DNA of 64,000 nt from Myrmaecium sp. VS I D KN 1 (lineage: Eukaryota; Ascomycota; Dothideomycetes; Valsariales; Valsariaceae): positions 2,666,001-2,730,000 of the forward strand of contig JADQAV010000002.1 of assembly GCA_019775845.1 (NCBI GenBank), written 5' to 3'. A program made the position numbers and the translations under genes. Shown here in pieces: positions 11,723-22,465 of the stretch. Below the pieces are notes generated by a model, which ran no database searches, was not told the DNA's origin, and was given only the letters and a program-made list of their open reading frames with translations. Every line of letters begins with the position of its first letter. Position 1 is the stretch's first letter.

Positions 11723-14011
11723 GCCCTATGAGCAAACGTTAGATTCAGACGATGACTGCTCTTCCCTTACTGGGAAAACGAGAAGTCCAAGTGACCGTAT
11801 GTCATTGACTGTTAATAAAATGTTGAATCACACTCTCACGCATTCGTCGCGATACTTGATCAGTGAAAAATACGGATGCAGAAGCTGATGAGCTCCGAGG
11901 CAGCCTTGGGGATACGAGTCATGACTTTAGCCGAAATGTCTCTTATTTCCGGGATTTTCTCAATTTCCCCACGGGGCCGGATAGAGCTCCGGGAAAAAGG
12001 AACGAGATCGGGTGACCAATCATAGTAGTCGGTACACTTGGTGATCCAGAATCAGAGCGGCGTTTACTCACTGTTTTACAGCCTTGCACTTGTACCTGCC
12101 TACTAAACCCCAATCCGTTTTTTGTAGTTCAATGTACTGTGCTGTTCATGGCTTCTTTCTTTCATCCACGGTATTTGCGTTGTTTGTTCTTGATCACCAG
12201 CAAAACAAGATATATATCCATGCTAAGCTCACGGGCCGGCTGGCGGCTACTCGGTCTGTATCCGGGGCGAAGAGGGGGCGAATCAAATGTGCTCATCACG
12301 TGTCATTCTGCCGGGAGGATGCGATGAATCTGTTGAGGAATCAGAGGTATAATATGGCCAATTTCATGTCGCATCTTAATGAGATACCACTTCATTGAAA
12401 CACGGTCGTAGACACCTTGAACCTGGAGAGCCGAGGCTACGGCGGAGTAAAGGATGTGCCGAACTCATCTGCCCCAGTAGGCCCACGGTGGAGTTGTCGT
12501 TCTCTCGCAGAGGTGATTGCGGACTGTCCATAGCGTTATCCCGAGGACAGGCACGAACCGCACGCAGGAACGGACGACTCGCACATCTCCACGCTACGGC
12601 GAAACAAACGGAGATCCCGCGAGGCGCCGCCTCTGGCTCCACGATGAGTGGTCGACGACGCGGGGGCCAGTCGGAGGCGTCCACGATCTGAGGAAGATGA
12701 GAGCGAGATTAGCACTTTGCTGCATCCACCTATCCATTTCCCCTCGTCGTCGGTCTCCGCGAAACCAGCCGTGCTCCCGCCTGTATCATGCGAGGAGCGC
12801 GGACCGTGCAAATCGGTCAGTGAAGGGCGTGACTTACAGACCACCTCGCCAAGTAGAATGTAATATCTGTCAACGAGTCACAAGTCCATGACAAGTCAAC
12901 GAAAATAGGACGGACTGGTTTGCCTCTCCGCGGCTGGGAGGAAATCATGCGGGCGAAAGGCTCACATGACACCGTGAACAGAGAGCCCTTTGCGGCCAGT
13001 GGCTTGGTCCGTAGCTTGGATGCCCCGGATATGGACGAATCCCGCGGTGTCGCCGGCTTCGAGGGGTGCAATGGAGGTGGCTTTGCGCATGTCCAAACGG
13101 CACGCTTTTATATTAGTGGCGGTCTTTGCTTTCGCGTGGAGCGTGGAGAAGAGGAGAAAGGAAGGAGTCTGGGAGGGGAAGAAGAAAGAGAGGGGATGTC
13201 AATCCATCGCTGCTATGGCTCGAAAGGAGCGTTGTTACCTGGCTCTTTCTATGCTCCCTTCCACTGACGATCCTTCTGATATGACTAGATACAGAATTAC
13301 CACCAGTGAATCAGGTACATACATTCAATCTAGTAAATTAGATAAAATTACGATTAACAGATATGGAGGGATTTGTCTCCTGTCCATCGGGTTTCCAAAT
13401 CCCCCTCTTTGACTGTTCGCTTAGGAGTACTTCCAGCCCTCTTTTCCTCTTCTCCTTCCTCCTCCAACCTCTTTCTTTCATCTGCACTTCCATCCTGCAG
13501 AGTTCCAATAAACAGACCACAACGGCCCCTTTGGCTGTTAGGGTGCCTGACTCCTTCACCCTTCACCCTTCGCACCACGAGTCTATCAGTTGTTGGTCAT
13601 CCAGCAACGCGCACTCCGGTCGCCTGCGCCTAGAACCGGCCGGGCTCGTTGCGCGTCGCCAATCGTCCCGACCGTGCATCTGATTTGGGCCGGCGGTCCC
13701 TTGTCCCCAGGCGCTCCACTTGACACCCGTTACCTTGCCCTTCCCGGACTTCTGATCGCTGCCAGAGTATTTGACGCCTCCACGGCCACGCCTGTTCGCT
13801 TGCCCAAAACCGTCAGCTCTCGCACGGGACATGGCATTGCGCGTCTGTCGATGTCTATGCGAGAAACCCTTCAACCATCCCGCTACAGTCTCATCGAACG
13901 GATGGCCGCCGCCGAGTTCGATCCACCTTGCAGAATCTATTAGTACTGCCAGCCTACGGCCAGCCTTCTCCACACCTCTGATGCTCTCCACTGCTAGCTA
14001 GGCCCACAGAT
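11723..14011. other. Intergenic, 2.3 kb before the cyclin gene
   Basis: No convincing gene on either strand. A pyrimidine-rich block at about 13405-13500, followed by moderately GC-rich sequence, suggests a long 5' leader for the cyclin at 14012. The longer frames around 12.4-13.9 kb are compositional and change strand without conserved motifs. Confidence 0.5.
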
Positions 14012-14968
14012 ATGGAGTCTTCACACCCTCACGATGGTGCAGCCTTTTCATCCACTCCGATACCAGACGGCCCTCCTCCCCCTCCTCCGAACCCATCGCT
14101 CGACCACGGTGTCATTCCCCGCATGACTTCTCCAGATCCCCACGCTCCTTCCCCACCAGCCGCCGACGACGCTTGGGATGTATCAACGGTGGCTCCAGAG
14201 ACAGCTATGAAGCTCCTCTGCCGAGCTGTCCAAGCCTTAGCCAGCGCAACAGGCGACGTCCCTCCCACCCCTCCCATCAGCCGACCGGCGACACCGCGGA
14301 GCACTATTACCGGATCAGAGAACAGACGACGGAGTATATCAAGGCCGGCTACTCCAATCTCTTCAGCCGATATTAAGGCTCCTACATTCAAACCAGTTGA
14401 GCTAGGAAGCCCCGAAGCATGTCTCTCTGAACCGTCCGCGAGGGATGTTGGCGCCGACGCGGAACCTGTACATGTTCAGCAGGAGGCCATTGCACGAAAG
14501 TTCTATTCGAAACGACCACCTGCTGTCTCGCTAGAACAGTATCTGCATCGATTGCAACGCTACTGCCCCATGTCTACCGCCGTATACCTCGCAGCGGGTG
14601 TGTATATATACAAATTGGCGCTGGAAGACAGGCTTGTGTCGCTCACAGTGAGAACTGTACATCGATTGGTCCTCGCGACCCTAAGGGTCGCCATGAAGGC
14701 TCTGGAGGACTTGAGGTACCCTCAAGCACGTTTTGCCGGAGTAGGCGGTGTGTCCGAAAACGAACTGAAGATGCTTGAGATTAGTGTCTGCTACCTTACC
14801 GACTTTGAGTTGCAGGTGAACAAGGAAATGCTGTATGAGAAGACCGTGGGTCTCCAGCAAGCAGCACAGCAAGCGTCAGCGATGCGAGCGCGACTTTCTC
14901 CTAGTTTCCAGCCACGACTTTCTCTTCCTCCTCGCAACGCTGCATCCGAACCTATCGCGAGCGCCTGA
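14012..14968 (+). CDS. PHO80-like cyclin
   Basis: Cyclin partner of a Pho85-type CDK (phosphate, glycogen or polarity control, depending on subclass). Single exon, 318 aa. Residues 1-155 are disordered, Pro/Ser/Thr-rich, with a poly-Pro block and SRPATP repeats that look like proline-directed phosphorylation sites. The cyclin fold covers about 160-285: RPPAVSLEQYLHRLQRYCPM, STAVYLAAGVYIYKLALEDR, then the signature RFAGVGGVSENELKMLEISV and YLTDFELQVNKEMLYE. The tail is again disordered. The family is recognised by the FAKVGG(I/V)S..E(L/M)..LE.....L.FEL pattern known from Pho80/Pcl6/Pcl7. Which Pho85 cyclin it is cannot be told from the sequence. Confidence 0.88.
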   Translation: MESSHPHDGAAFSSTPIPDGPPPPPPNPSLDHGVIPRMTSPDPHAPSPPAADDAWDVSTVAPETAMKLLCRAVQALASATGDVPPTPPISRPATPRSTITGSENRRRSISRPATPISSADIKAPTFKPVELGSPEACLSEPSARDVGADAEPVHVQQEAIARKFYSKRPPAVSLEQYLHRLQRYCPMSTAVYLAAGVYIYKLALEDRLVSLTVRTVHRLVLATLRVAMKALEDLRYPQARFAGVGGVSENELKMLEISVCYLTDFELQVNKEMLYEKTVGLQQAAQQASAMRARLSPSFQPRLSLPPRNAASEPIASA

Positions 14969-15609
14969 GAGTCCTTTCTGATTATTTCGGAGGTAGTTTC
15001 ATTGAAGGGGTGTATCTGGCGTCAGGCGTTGGTTGAGAGAACTCATGGGTCGGCAGAAAGATTGCAGTGTGAGGGATACAGCTCTTGCTTCGGTGACCAG
15101 AGATGTGAAAGCAAACTTTGCTGCAATGACAGCGTTGGTAAAGCCCTCCGTGCTGGTATGATATATACATATACCCTCGAATTGTATATGAGTCTATAGT
15201 CTCTGCTACGTTTCTGAGACAACACGCTTGATTGTTTATTCGCTATTTATATATTTACTTCTGGCTATTGGTCCGCAGATTTCTTTCTTCGTATCCGACC
15301 CTGTTGATCATGCCTGGATTTGGTGATTGGCGCGAATGACGATGGTTCTTCCCCGTTGAGCGCTAGCGTGATCTGTGCTAGAACACCCTTCCTCCCGCCA
15401 TCTTCCTAACGTTCGTATGTCGGTCGCAACTGGAGACTCTGGAAGGTCTTCACACTACAATAATAGGATCACAGAACGAGATCCTCCAACCCGCGCCTCG
15501 CTCCCTGCAAATTTGCCGACCATAACGCTGCCTCTTGCACCACCTAGCCGAGTTCAACAAGCCTTCCAAACATCTGGCCGCCGGCCGTACCTTGACCACC
15601 GAACCGACC
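14969..15609. other. Intergenic, cyclin 3' side / KRE9 5' side
   Basis: 0.64 kb. An AT-rich block (15155-15260) with TATATACATATA and TTATATATTT strings probably carries the cyclin polyadenylation signals. The remainder is the KRE9 promoter. Nothing else seen. Confidence 0.5.
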
Positions 15610-16561
15610 ATGCAACTTCGATACCTCGCCTTCCTGGCGGCCATTACCCCCTTCGCTGCCGCCGACGTCTCTTTCACCTCTCCCACAGCCGGCGGCACAT
15701 ACACCGGTGGCAGTTCCCTCACGGTCGAATGGGAGGATGGTGATGGGGATACGCCTCTGTCCGACCTGACTACATACCAGCTCTTTCTGTGCGCCGGTGG
15801 AAACGATGATGGCACTTTTGTATGTGCTATATACGCTTATGGCTTGTGAACAGCTGTTGGGCTAACACTGTGACAGACACAACTCACGGCCATCACCACC
15901 TCAGGGGATTTCGCGAACGGCAACAAGGCCGTGGGTGTTATTCCCGTGGGCGTCGGCGCTAGCACACCGAAGAACGCATAGTATGTGAAGGAGTTCTAGA
16001 GGATCTCGCAGCTCATGGGAGGACATTGCTAACTTGGATCACTAGCTTCCTTAAAATGATCTCTGTGGTGTCCACTGGTGGAACTGTGACCAACTACTCC
16101 CCGCGGTTCACCCTGACAGGAATGACCGGCACCTTCTCCGACACCGTCCTCAAGGGTGCCAAGTCTGTGACCGGCACTGATGGCCCCGACGATGTGGATG
16201 ATTCGGCCGATACCACCACAGCTGTGGATGATCTTTACACTGTTCCATACTATCTGCAGACTGGCGCTACCAAATACGCGCCGATGCAAGGCGTCCCCGG
16301 CACTACGATCACGAAGAAGAGCGCGAGCCGTCTGTTCCCGACGTCCTCAGTCTCCATCGCTACGACGTTCCTTTCCGCGCCAACGGTTGTCACGACGATT
16401 ACCCAATCCCAGACCCATACCGTTTCGCAGAAGGAGAACACAGTACGTTTCCGATTCCCGGCGGTCATCGTGCGCGAATAGATGCTAACTGATGTTAGGT
16501 TGCCGCGGCCTCCCAGCCGAGCGACGACATGGCCAAGTTTCTGGCCCGCTGGAAAGATTAG
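15610..16561 (+). CDS. KRE9/KNH1 family cell-wall beta-1,6-glucan protein
   Basis: Secretory-pathway or cell-surface protein needed for beta-1,6-glucan assembly in yeast. Exons are 15610-15819, 15877-15980, 16046-16442 and 16499-16561 (introns 57, 65 and 56 nt), giving 257 aa. Signal peptide MQLRYLAFLAAITPFAAA is followed by DVSFTSPTAGGTYTGGSSLT and VEWEDGDG, the family's Ig-like entry. Also present are LTTYQLFLCAGGN, YFLKMISVVSTGGTVTNYSP and RFTLTGMTGTF, the core signature. The C-terminal half carries TKYAPMQGVPGTTITKKSA, then a Ser/Thr-rich region and the terminal AASQPSDDMAKFLARWKD, which is typical of the filamentous-fungal branch. There is no hydrophobic GPI signal at the end, so it is probably soluble or wall-associated. 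Confidence 0.93.
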
Positions 16562-17334
16562 GAGGAGGCGAATATATCCTATGTGACTCGCAGACACGGC
16601 GTTTTTATGTTGATAGGCGGGAGTTTTTTGTTGGCTTTTGCGGGGTGTATACTTGAACTGTGCGAGGTTAGACATCACCATTGGCGCACTTTGGAGTAGG
16701 AGGGATTCCTCGTTTGCGGTTCATGATCGATGGAATAGTAATGTCAGGGAAAAGCGACTCCTCTGTTTTTATTACACGTCTTCCCGGAAGCCATGCGACT
16801 GTTACTGTGAGCAGCGAGCAGTGAGCGGGGACTCATTGTAGGAGCATTATAACTTTGATGTTGCCTGTGTGTGCAATAAATACTAGTTGCTACTACCTTA
16901 CTGCACTCACAGGATCGATCGCGGGCCTTATCGGCCCATTAAGTGCAGTGAATCAGCGTAGAGATGTGGCCCCAGCTTCCCTTCAAGTTTCCATCCCAAA
17001 GTCTTCTCGTTGAACATAGTAAAAGTCGTGAACCTCAACGTCAACGTCAGTGAGCTTATCAATTCCATTGCCTATATACAGATTGAAGCTTGACCGTTGG
17101 ATGCTCTCACCCGGCGGTCTCCAGACTCTGCTGCCCCGGTGCATCCCGATCCGGAAGGTCTTCCCACCACGACCCCCCATCTTTCGGCCCATCGTCCACA
17201 CAAGGCCCCGCGGCACGCTGAGCTCGTTCAACTACCACCACCACCACCACCACCACCACTTCACCACGATCACCAGCGATCCTTGTGCCAAAGCAATCTC
17301 TAAACGCTTCTTTCACGACAAGAACGACGGCACG
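16562..17334. other. Intergenic, KRE9 3' side / aminopeptidase 5' region
   Basis: 0.77 kb. GTGCAATAAATAC at about 16871-16883 resembles a polyadenylation signal. CCTATATACAG at about 17071 is TATA-like and lies just upstream of an in-frame ATG at 17101. From 17101 to 17334 the frame is open into the aminopeptidase (see that entry). Confidence 0.5.
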
Positions 17335-19236
17335 ATGGCTGCTGCTACTGCTGCTGCGGCTGCTGTTGCGTCCTACCGGGAGATCCTGAAGGGAGGGAAG
17401 TACCCCGCCAAGGAGCATGCGCGGAAGACGATCGAGCAGATCCGCCGGAGCGGCGGGGAGGTGTCGAATGGGATTTTGTATTTGGAGGCGCAGAAGACGA
17501 GGATGATTGAGGTGAGTTATGGGGAGTTCGTGAGGATCTTCTTTTTTTTTTACTTTTCTTTTACTTTCTTGTCCTTTGGGGTTCGTTATTTCATGTGATA
17601 TGGAATGCTTTTTACTGCACTTTTGTATATCTTCGGGCTTCTTTCAATGTTGCTTCATTTCAACTAGATCGCTGTCACTGATACGAGTAAGGGGGAGGGC
17701 AACCCTCGTTGCATATCGTAAGGTTGCGAGGGCATGATGTGACCTACTGTCATTCAATTGTGTGGCCTTGATATGTTTTATGATGTTCCAAAGCGCTGTG
17801 CTGACTGGGAGTTCGCTTTTGTAGGATTGTGATGAGCCCGTCCCGTTCAGGTACGCCTGTCAATGATACTGCGTACTTTACTACTGTAGACGCGCAGCCT
17901 TGGGAAAGCAGTAGTAGACATTGTCCATGCCCACATCATTTGCTGACTCCTTGGTGCAGACAACGTCGCTACTTTTACTATCTGACCGGGTGCGAACTTG
18001 CTGATTCCTACTTCGCGTATGACCTTGCTACGGGCAAGTCGACGCTTTTTATCCCTCCAATCGACCCTGAAGAGGTCATATGGTCCGGGCTACCTATGTC
18101 CACGGAAGAAGCCTTGAACAAGTGAGCTCCAACCCATGCCCCTTGTGAAACAACTTGATACTGATCCTTGCTTCAGATACGACGTCGACGAGGTTCTCCC
18201 AAGCACTGAAGTGAATGCTTACTTAGCCTCAAAGGGGACGAGCAAGTCGGTAGTGTACGCGATCCCCGACCAGGTTTCGGATGACATCTCATTCCTCAAC
18301 TTTGATGTTAAAGACTTGACTCTGCTGAAGCCCGCCATTGAGGTTGCCCGCGTCGTGAAGACGCCCTATGAGATCGCTCTCATTCGCCATGCCAACGTCA
18401 TCTCTACTATCGCCCACACCAACCTCATGAAAGCAGTCAAGACCGCTAAAACGGAGTCGCAACTCGAGGCTCTCTTCTTCCAGACCTGCATTGCCAACGA
18501 CTTGAAAGAGCAAGCCTACCATCCCATCGTTGCTGCGGGAACAAGCGCCGCGACTCTCCACTATGTCCATAACAATGCACCCATCTCGCATGAGAAGCAG
18601 CTTCTCCTTGTTGACGGTGGTGCCGAAGCCAACTGTTACGCTTCCGATATCACACGAACCTTTCCCATCAGCGGCACATTCACCCCCAAGGCGAAGGCCA
18701 TCTATGACACGGTTCTTCGCATGCAGGAGGAGTGTCTGAGCATGCTCAAGGCGGACGTGAAATGGGATGATGTTCACGCGCACGCCCACCGCGTTGCGAT
18801 CCAAGGCCTGCAAAGTGCCGGCATTCTCAGGAAGGAATTCAGCGTTGACGAGATCTTCGAGGCTCGGACATCTGTCGCTTTCTTCCCGCATGGCTTGGGA
18901 CACTACTTGGGCATGGACACCCACGATGTCGGTGGCAACCCCAATTACAGCGACAAGGACACCATGTTCCGCTACCTGCGAGTCCGTGGCACGCTTCCGG
19001 AGGGGAGCGTCGTGACCGTCGAACCGGGCGTGTACTTCTGCCGTTTCATCGTGGAACCCTACCTCAAGGACGAGAAGCACAAGAAGTACATCGACGAGGC
19101 TGTGCTGGACCAGTTCTGGGATGTTGGCGGGGTGAGGATCGAGGATAACGTTCTCATCACTAAGGATGGGTATGAGAATCTGACGGACACGCCGAAGGCG
19201 CCGGAAGATATGCTCAAGCTGATCAACGGGGCCTAA
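17335..19236 (+). CDS. pepP: Xaa-Pro aminopeptidase, PepP-type (peptidase M24B)
   Basis: Metallopeptidase that removes an N-terminal residue before proline. Exons from the conventional start are 17335-17511, 17825-17850, 17960-18121 and 18177-19236, giving 474 aa; introns are 313, 109 and 55 nt. Exon 2 is only 26 nt. Family marks: [39 protein letters not shown]24 dimetal ligands: two Asp in [20 protein letters not shown], His in [16 protein letters not shown], Glu in VTVEPGVYF and Glu in [10 protein letters not shown]. An upstream in-frame ATG at 17101 would add 78 residues, Arg-rich and acid-poor with eight consecutive His and SKRFFHDK; this could be a mitochondrial presequence or simply 5' leader. 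Intron 1 is far longer than the others in this window. Confidence 0.95.
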
Positions 19237-19696
19237 GGGGTTTATTTATGAAAGATGTGAACACGATGAAATCGCAATTAGACTACGTTTATGATGATGA
19301 TTCAGTTGCTTATGCGAGTACTGTTTGGATCTCAATCATCGAAGAAGTTGCTTGGAAGACAGGAATGATAGCAGACGATAGCCTAGAAGCCACGAATACT
19401 TTAAGCACTCTGAAACCACTATGTATACCACAGAGCATTAAGTAAGTATAATGTGAGCAGGAGTCTGAGCGCTCTGTGCGAAGGTGAAGTTCGGGGTGCT
19501 CCGAAGTGGTTCCAGATGATGGCACGGATAATCTCGGGCCTCCGAACACCGTTGACGCTCGGATCCGCAAGAAAAATAATTTCTTCAAGGCAAGCTCCAT
19601 GCATCGAAACTACATCAACTTCTCCATTCGTCTCTAAACCCCTGTCCCATCCTCACACATCCAGTCAGCCAGCAAAGGCTGCACTTTTCACACATC
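19237..19696. other. Intergenic, pepP 3' side / rrp8 5' side
   Basis: 0.46 kb of ordinary spacer; the last 100 bases are CA/CT-rich as expected for the rrp8 leader. Nothing else seen. Confidence 0.5.
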
Positions 19697-21352
19697 ATGT
19701 TTGCAGTACCTGGGTGGTCACTCTCAGCACCGCTGAAGACACAAACAGATCCCCTCCCTGCCAGTGCAGCACCCGCAGATGGCGAAGCGGCAGCACCTCC
19801 GCAGGGCAAGAAGAGGAAGAGGAAGAGCAAGGCCCCAGAGAAACCTGCTATCAGTAGTGAGAATCTCGCAGAAGCATGGGAGAAGGTGATCGAGAAGAAG
19901 CAGCCATCGACCACGGGTACTGATGCAGCAGGTGAGAGGGCGAAAAAGAAGAGAAGGAAGAGCAAAGGGGACAAGGAGGGTGATGCGGTCGTGAAGGATG
20001 CTGCTGGAGGCGAGACGACAGAGTCGCAGCAAAACCCACAAACGAAGAAGCGGAATGAAAAGAAAAAGCAGAAGAAGGAGGAGCAGAAGAAGAAGCAGGC
20101 CGAGGAGGATCTCGCGGTCAAACCTGCGGTTGACACCAAACCTGCCGCAGCACCTTCTCTCCCCAACCCCGATGCCCTTCTACCACCTGCACCCCCTAAG
20201 CTCACTCCACTGCAAGCTTCCATGCGTGCCAAGCTTGCGTCGGCGCGCTTCCGTCACCTCAATCAGACTCTCTACACAACCCCTTCCAAATCGGCTCTAG
20301 AGCTGTTCGAGGAGAACCCCGAGATGTTCGACGACTACCACACTGGCTTCCGCCAACAGGTGGAAGTGTGGCCGCAGAACCCCGTCGACACCTACATTGC
20401 CACCGTGCTCTCCCGGGGTAAAATCCGAGAAGAGGCTCGCGGCGGGAAATGGCGTGGCCAGAAGGGCAAGAAGGAGAATGCTCAGACTAACCCCAACATG
20501 GCTGAGGTCGGAGCGAAGGATACCTCCGTGCGGCCGCTGCCGCGTGACCGCAATGGAGTCTGCCGATTTGCCGACCTGGGATGCGGAGACGCAAAGTTCA
20601 GCAAGGCTCTGCAGCCGCATCTGAACAAGCTAAAGCTGCGGGTGCTCAGCTTTGACCTTGCGGCGCCGTCGGAGCTGGTCACGAAGGCGGACATATCCAA
20701 CTTGCCGCTCAAGGACGGCGAGGCGGATGTCGCAATCTTCTGTCTCGCACTCATGGGTACCAACTGGTTGGACTTCATAGACGAAGCCTACCGTATACTC
20801 AGGTGGAAGGGTGAGCTCTGGGTTGCCGAGATCAAATCCAGATTCGGCAGGGCTGGAGGCGCCAATAGCAAGAAATCTGGCCAAGGCCGCGTGGAGCACA
20901 GCGTGGGCTTCCGGCAGAAGAAGGGCGCCGCCCCTCAAAAGAAGGGAAAGAAGGGTGCCACCGATGAAGATGCCGTCGACGACAACGACGACGAGGCATT
21001 GGCCGTTGAGGTCGACGGCGCGGATGACGATCGCACCAGGAAGCGGGAAGAGACCGACGTCTCAGCATTCGTCGAAGCTCTCAGGCGAAGAGGCTTCGTA
21101 CTTGACCCGCCTCCCGTGGATGGGCGGCCCACTACCGCAATCGATCTCAGCAACAAGATGTTCGTCAAAATGCAATTCATCAAGGCCGCGACGCCCGTCA
21201 GGGGCAAGAACGCAAAGGCCGCCGAGGAGCGCAAGGGTGCCGCCGGCCAAACGTGGAAGGCGAAACCGAAGGCCGGTTTCGTCGAGGCGGACGAGATCAC
21301 GGAGGAGGATGAGGCGAAGATCCTCAAGCCGTGCGTCTACAAATTGAGGTAG
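19697..21352 (+). CDS. rrp8: Rrp8, nucleolar 25S rRNA adenine-N1 methyltransferase
   Basis: SAM-dependent rRNA methyltransferase of the nucleolus; the yeast enzyme makes m1A645 on 25S rRNA and supports early pre-rRNA cleavage. Single exon, 551 aa. Residues 1-165 are Lys/Glu-rich and disordered with several basic clusters (KKRKRKSKAPEKP, KKKRRKSKGDKEG) that serve as nuclear/nucleolar signals. The methyltransferase domain starts at about residue 170 (LTPLQASMRAKLASARFRHL, NQTLYT). SAM motif I is ADLGCGDAKFSKAL near residues 292-305. Then come FDLAAPSELVTKADISNLPL, VAIFCLALMGTNWLDFIDEA and RILRWKGELWVAEIKSRFGR. A long acidic insert (about 405-450) follows, and the fold closes with FVKMQFIKA. Convergent with nog1. 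Confidence 0.95.
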   Translation: MFAVPGWSLSAPLKTQTDPLPASAAPADGEAAAPPQGKKRKRKSKAPEKPAISSENLAEAWEKVIEKKQPSTTGTDAAGERAKKKRRKSKGDKEGDAVVKDAAGGETTESQQNPQTKKRNEKKKQKKEEQKKKQAEEDLAVKPAVDTKPAAAPSLPNPDALLPPAPPKLTPLQASMRAKLASARFRHLNQTLYTTPSKSALELFEENPEMFDDYHTGFRQQVEVWPQNPVDTYIATVLSRGKIREEARGGKWRGQKGKKENAQTNPNMAEVGAKDTSVRPLPRDRNGVCRFADLGCGDAKFSKALQPHLNKLKLRVLSFDLAAPSELVTKADISNLPLKDGEADVAIFCLALMGTNWLDFIDEAYRILRWKGELWVAEIKSRFGRAGGANSKKSGQGRVEHSVGFRQKKGAAPQKKGKKGATDEDAVDDNDDEALAVEVDGADDDRTRKREETDVSAFVEALRRRGFVLDPPPVDGRPTTAIDLSNKMFVKMQFIKAATPVRGKNAKAAEERKGAAGQTWKAKPKAGFVEADEITEEDEAKILKPCVYKLR

Positions 21353-22465
21353 CGTATCGTTGGACGCGCGCTGGGATCAGTGCTCGTCACGTCTCTCTCT
21401 CGCTCTTACGATACTTGAAAATCCCACAGGATGTCCCTACCCCCTTTTTTCGTTCTTCCTTTCTGCTTCTCTACTGACGTACCTCTCTGGATGTGTGATG
21501 ACTGACTGGCGCGAACGCTACCGTTCGACGACGCTTAAGACGCCACAGGCGCAACAAAACCCAGAAAGGGAGACATGCGACCTGATGCATGCCCCTCCTC
21601 CCTTCCAGCACGGATGTCAAATTGCAATCCAACCCATTTTCTTCAATGGTTGTCGGTTGTGCCGCCCGAAGTGCTGATAATGAACTCCTTGCATCCTTTA
21701 CTCGGCGACGAGCCTTTCCCTCCGCCGCTCATCTTCTCTGAACGGTGAGCGGGGAGGGAGAGGGTGGTGCGGACATTTCGTTCCATTCTCTTGATGCCTA
21801 TCTATCTATTCGTGTGTCCGTCGTCGCGAACCCCACCCTCTTGGCCCAGATAATAATCGCGATGGCGACGTTGCATGGTTTTTTCTACCTTTGATCGTTT
21901 CCAAGTAGGATACTATACAATAAATCATGAGCAGAATCAAATGAACGCTTTTGACTTCAACGAACGCTTTGGTTGTGATATGTATTGAGGCTCCATCTAC
22001 CACCACCTTCCACCACGTCTTTTGTTGAAAGTCTCGGAAGGGGCAGGGGTCTTTCCACCTCGCTCGCGAGATTGAGATTCCTAGGCCTTTGAGGCGCAGC
22101 AATGAAATGACATGGCATTTTTGAGTCGTCAGACTTCCGTATCACCAATTTCTGAGGTCAAAATCACCTGCCTCACCTACTAGCACCTCGTACTATTGCA
22201 CGTGATAGAATGAAAATGTGTGCTCGCGCAGATGTTTATCTTATTCATTATCGAAAATCTGAACAGAAATAAAAAATGACTGAGCTGTTCACTCAGGACA
22301 CCTTGAGAGATCCCGAACAACGAAAGGAAGACGCCGAACCCCTAAGAGAAAACCCCAGCCAAGAAAGACATGTGACGCCATGCACAGTGTAGAAAAAAAA
22401 ACACTTTTCCAACCCCAAGGAAGTTCGACGGAGAGAGAGAGCGGAGGCGAAAGGTGAAGAAGAAA
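21353..22465. other. Convergent 3' spacer between rrp8 and nog1
   Basis: 1.1 kb between two stop codons. It should hold both 3' UTRs and terminators; AAATAAAAAATG near 22267 and CAATAAATC near 21918 are polyadenylation-like on one strand or the other. No gene recognised. Confidence 0.5.

Noticed and set aside
12395-13991. Several 90-140-codon frames on both strands upstream of the cyclin
   Set aside because: No conserved segments, no plausible splice chain joining them, and composition typical of spacer or leader.
18289-19080. A 263-codon frame antisense to pepP
   Set aside because: Shadow of the catalytic exon; no independent start context or motif.
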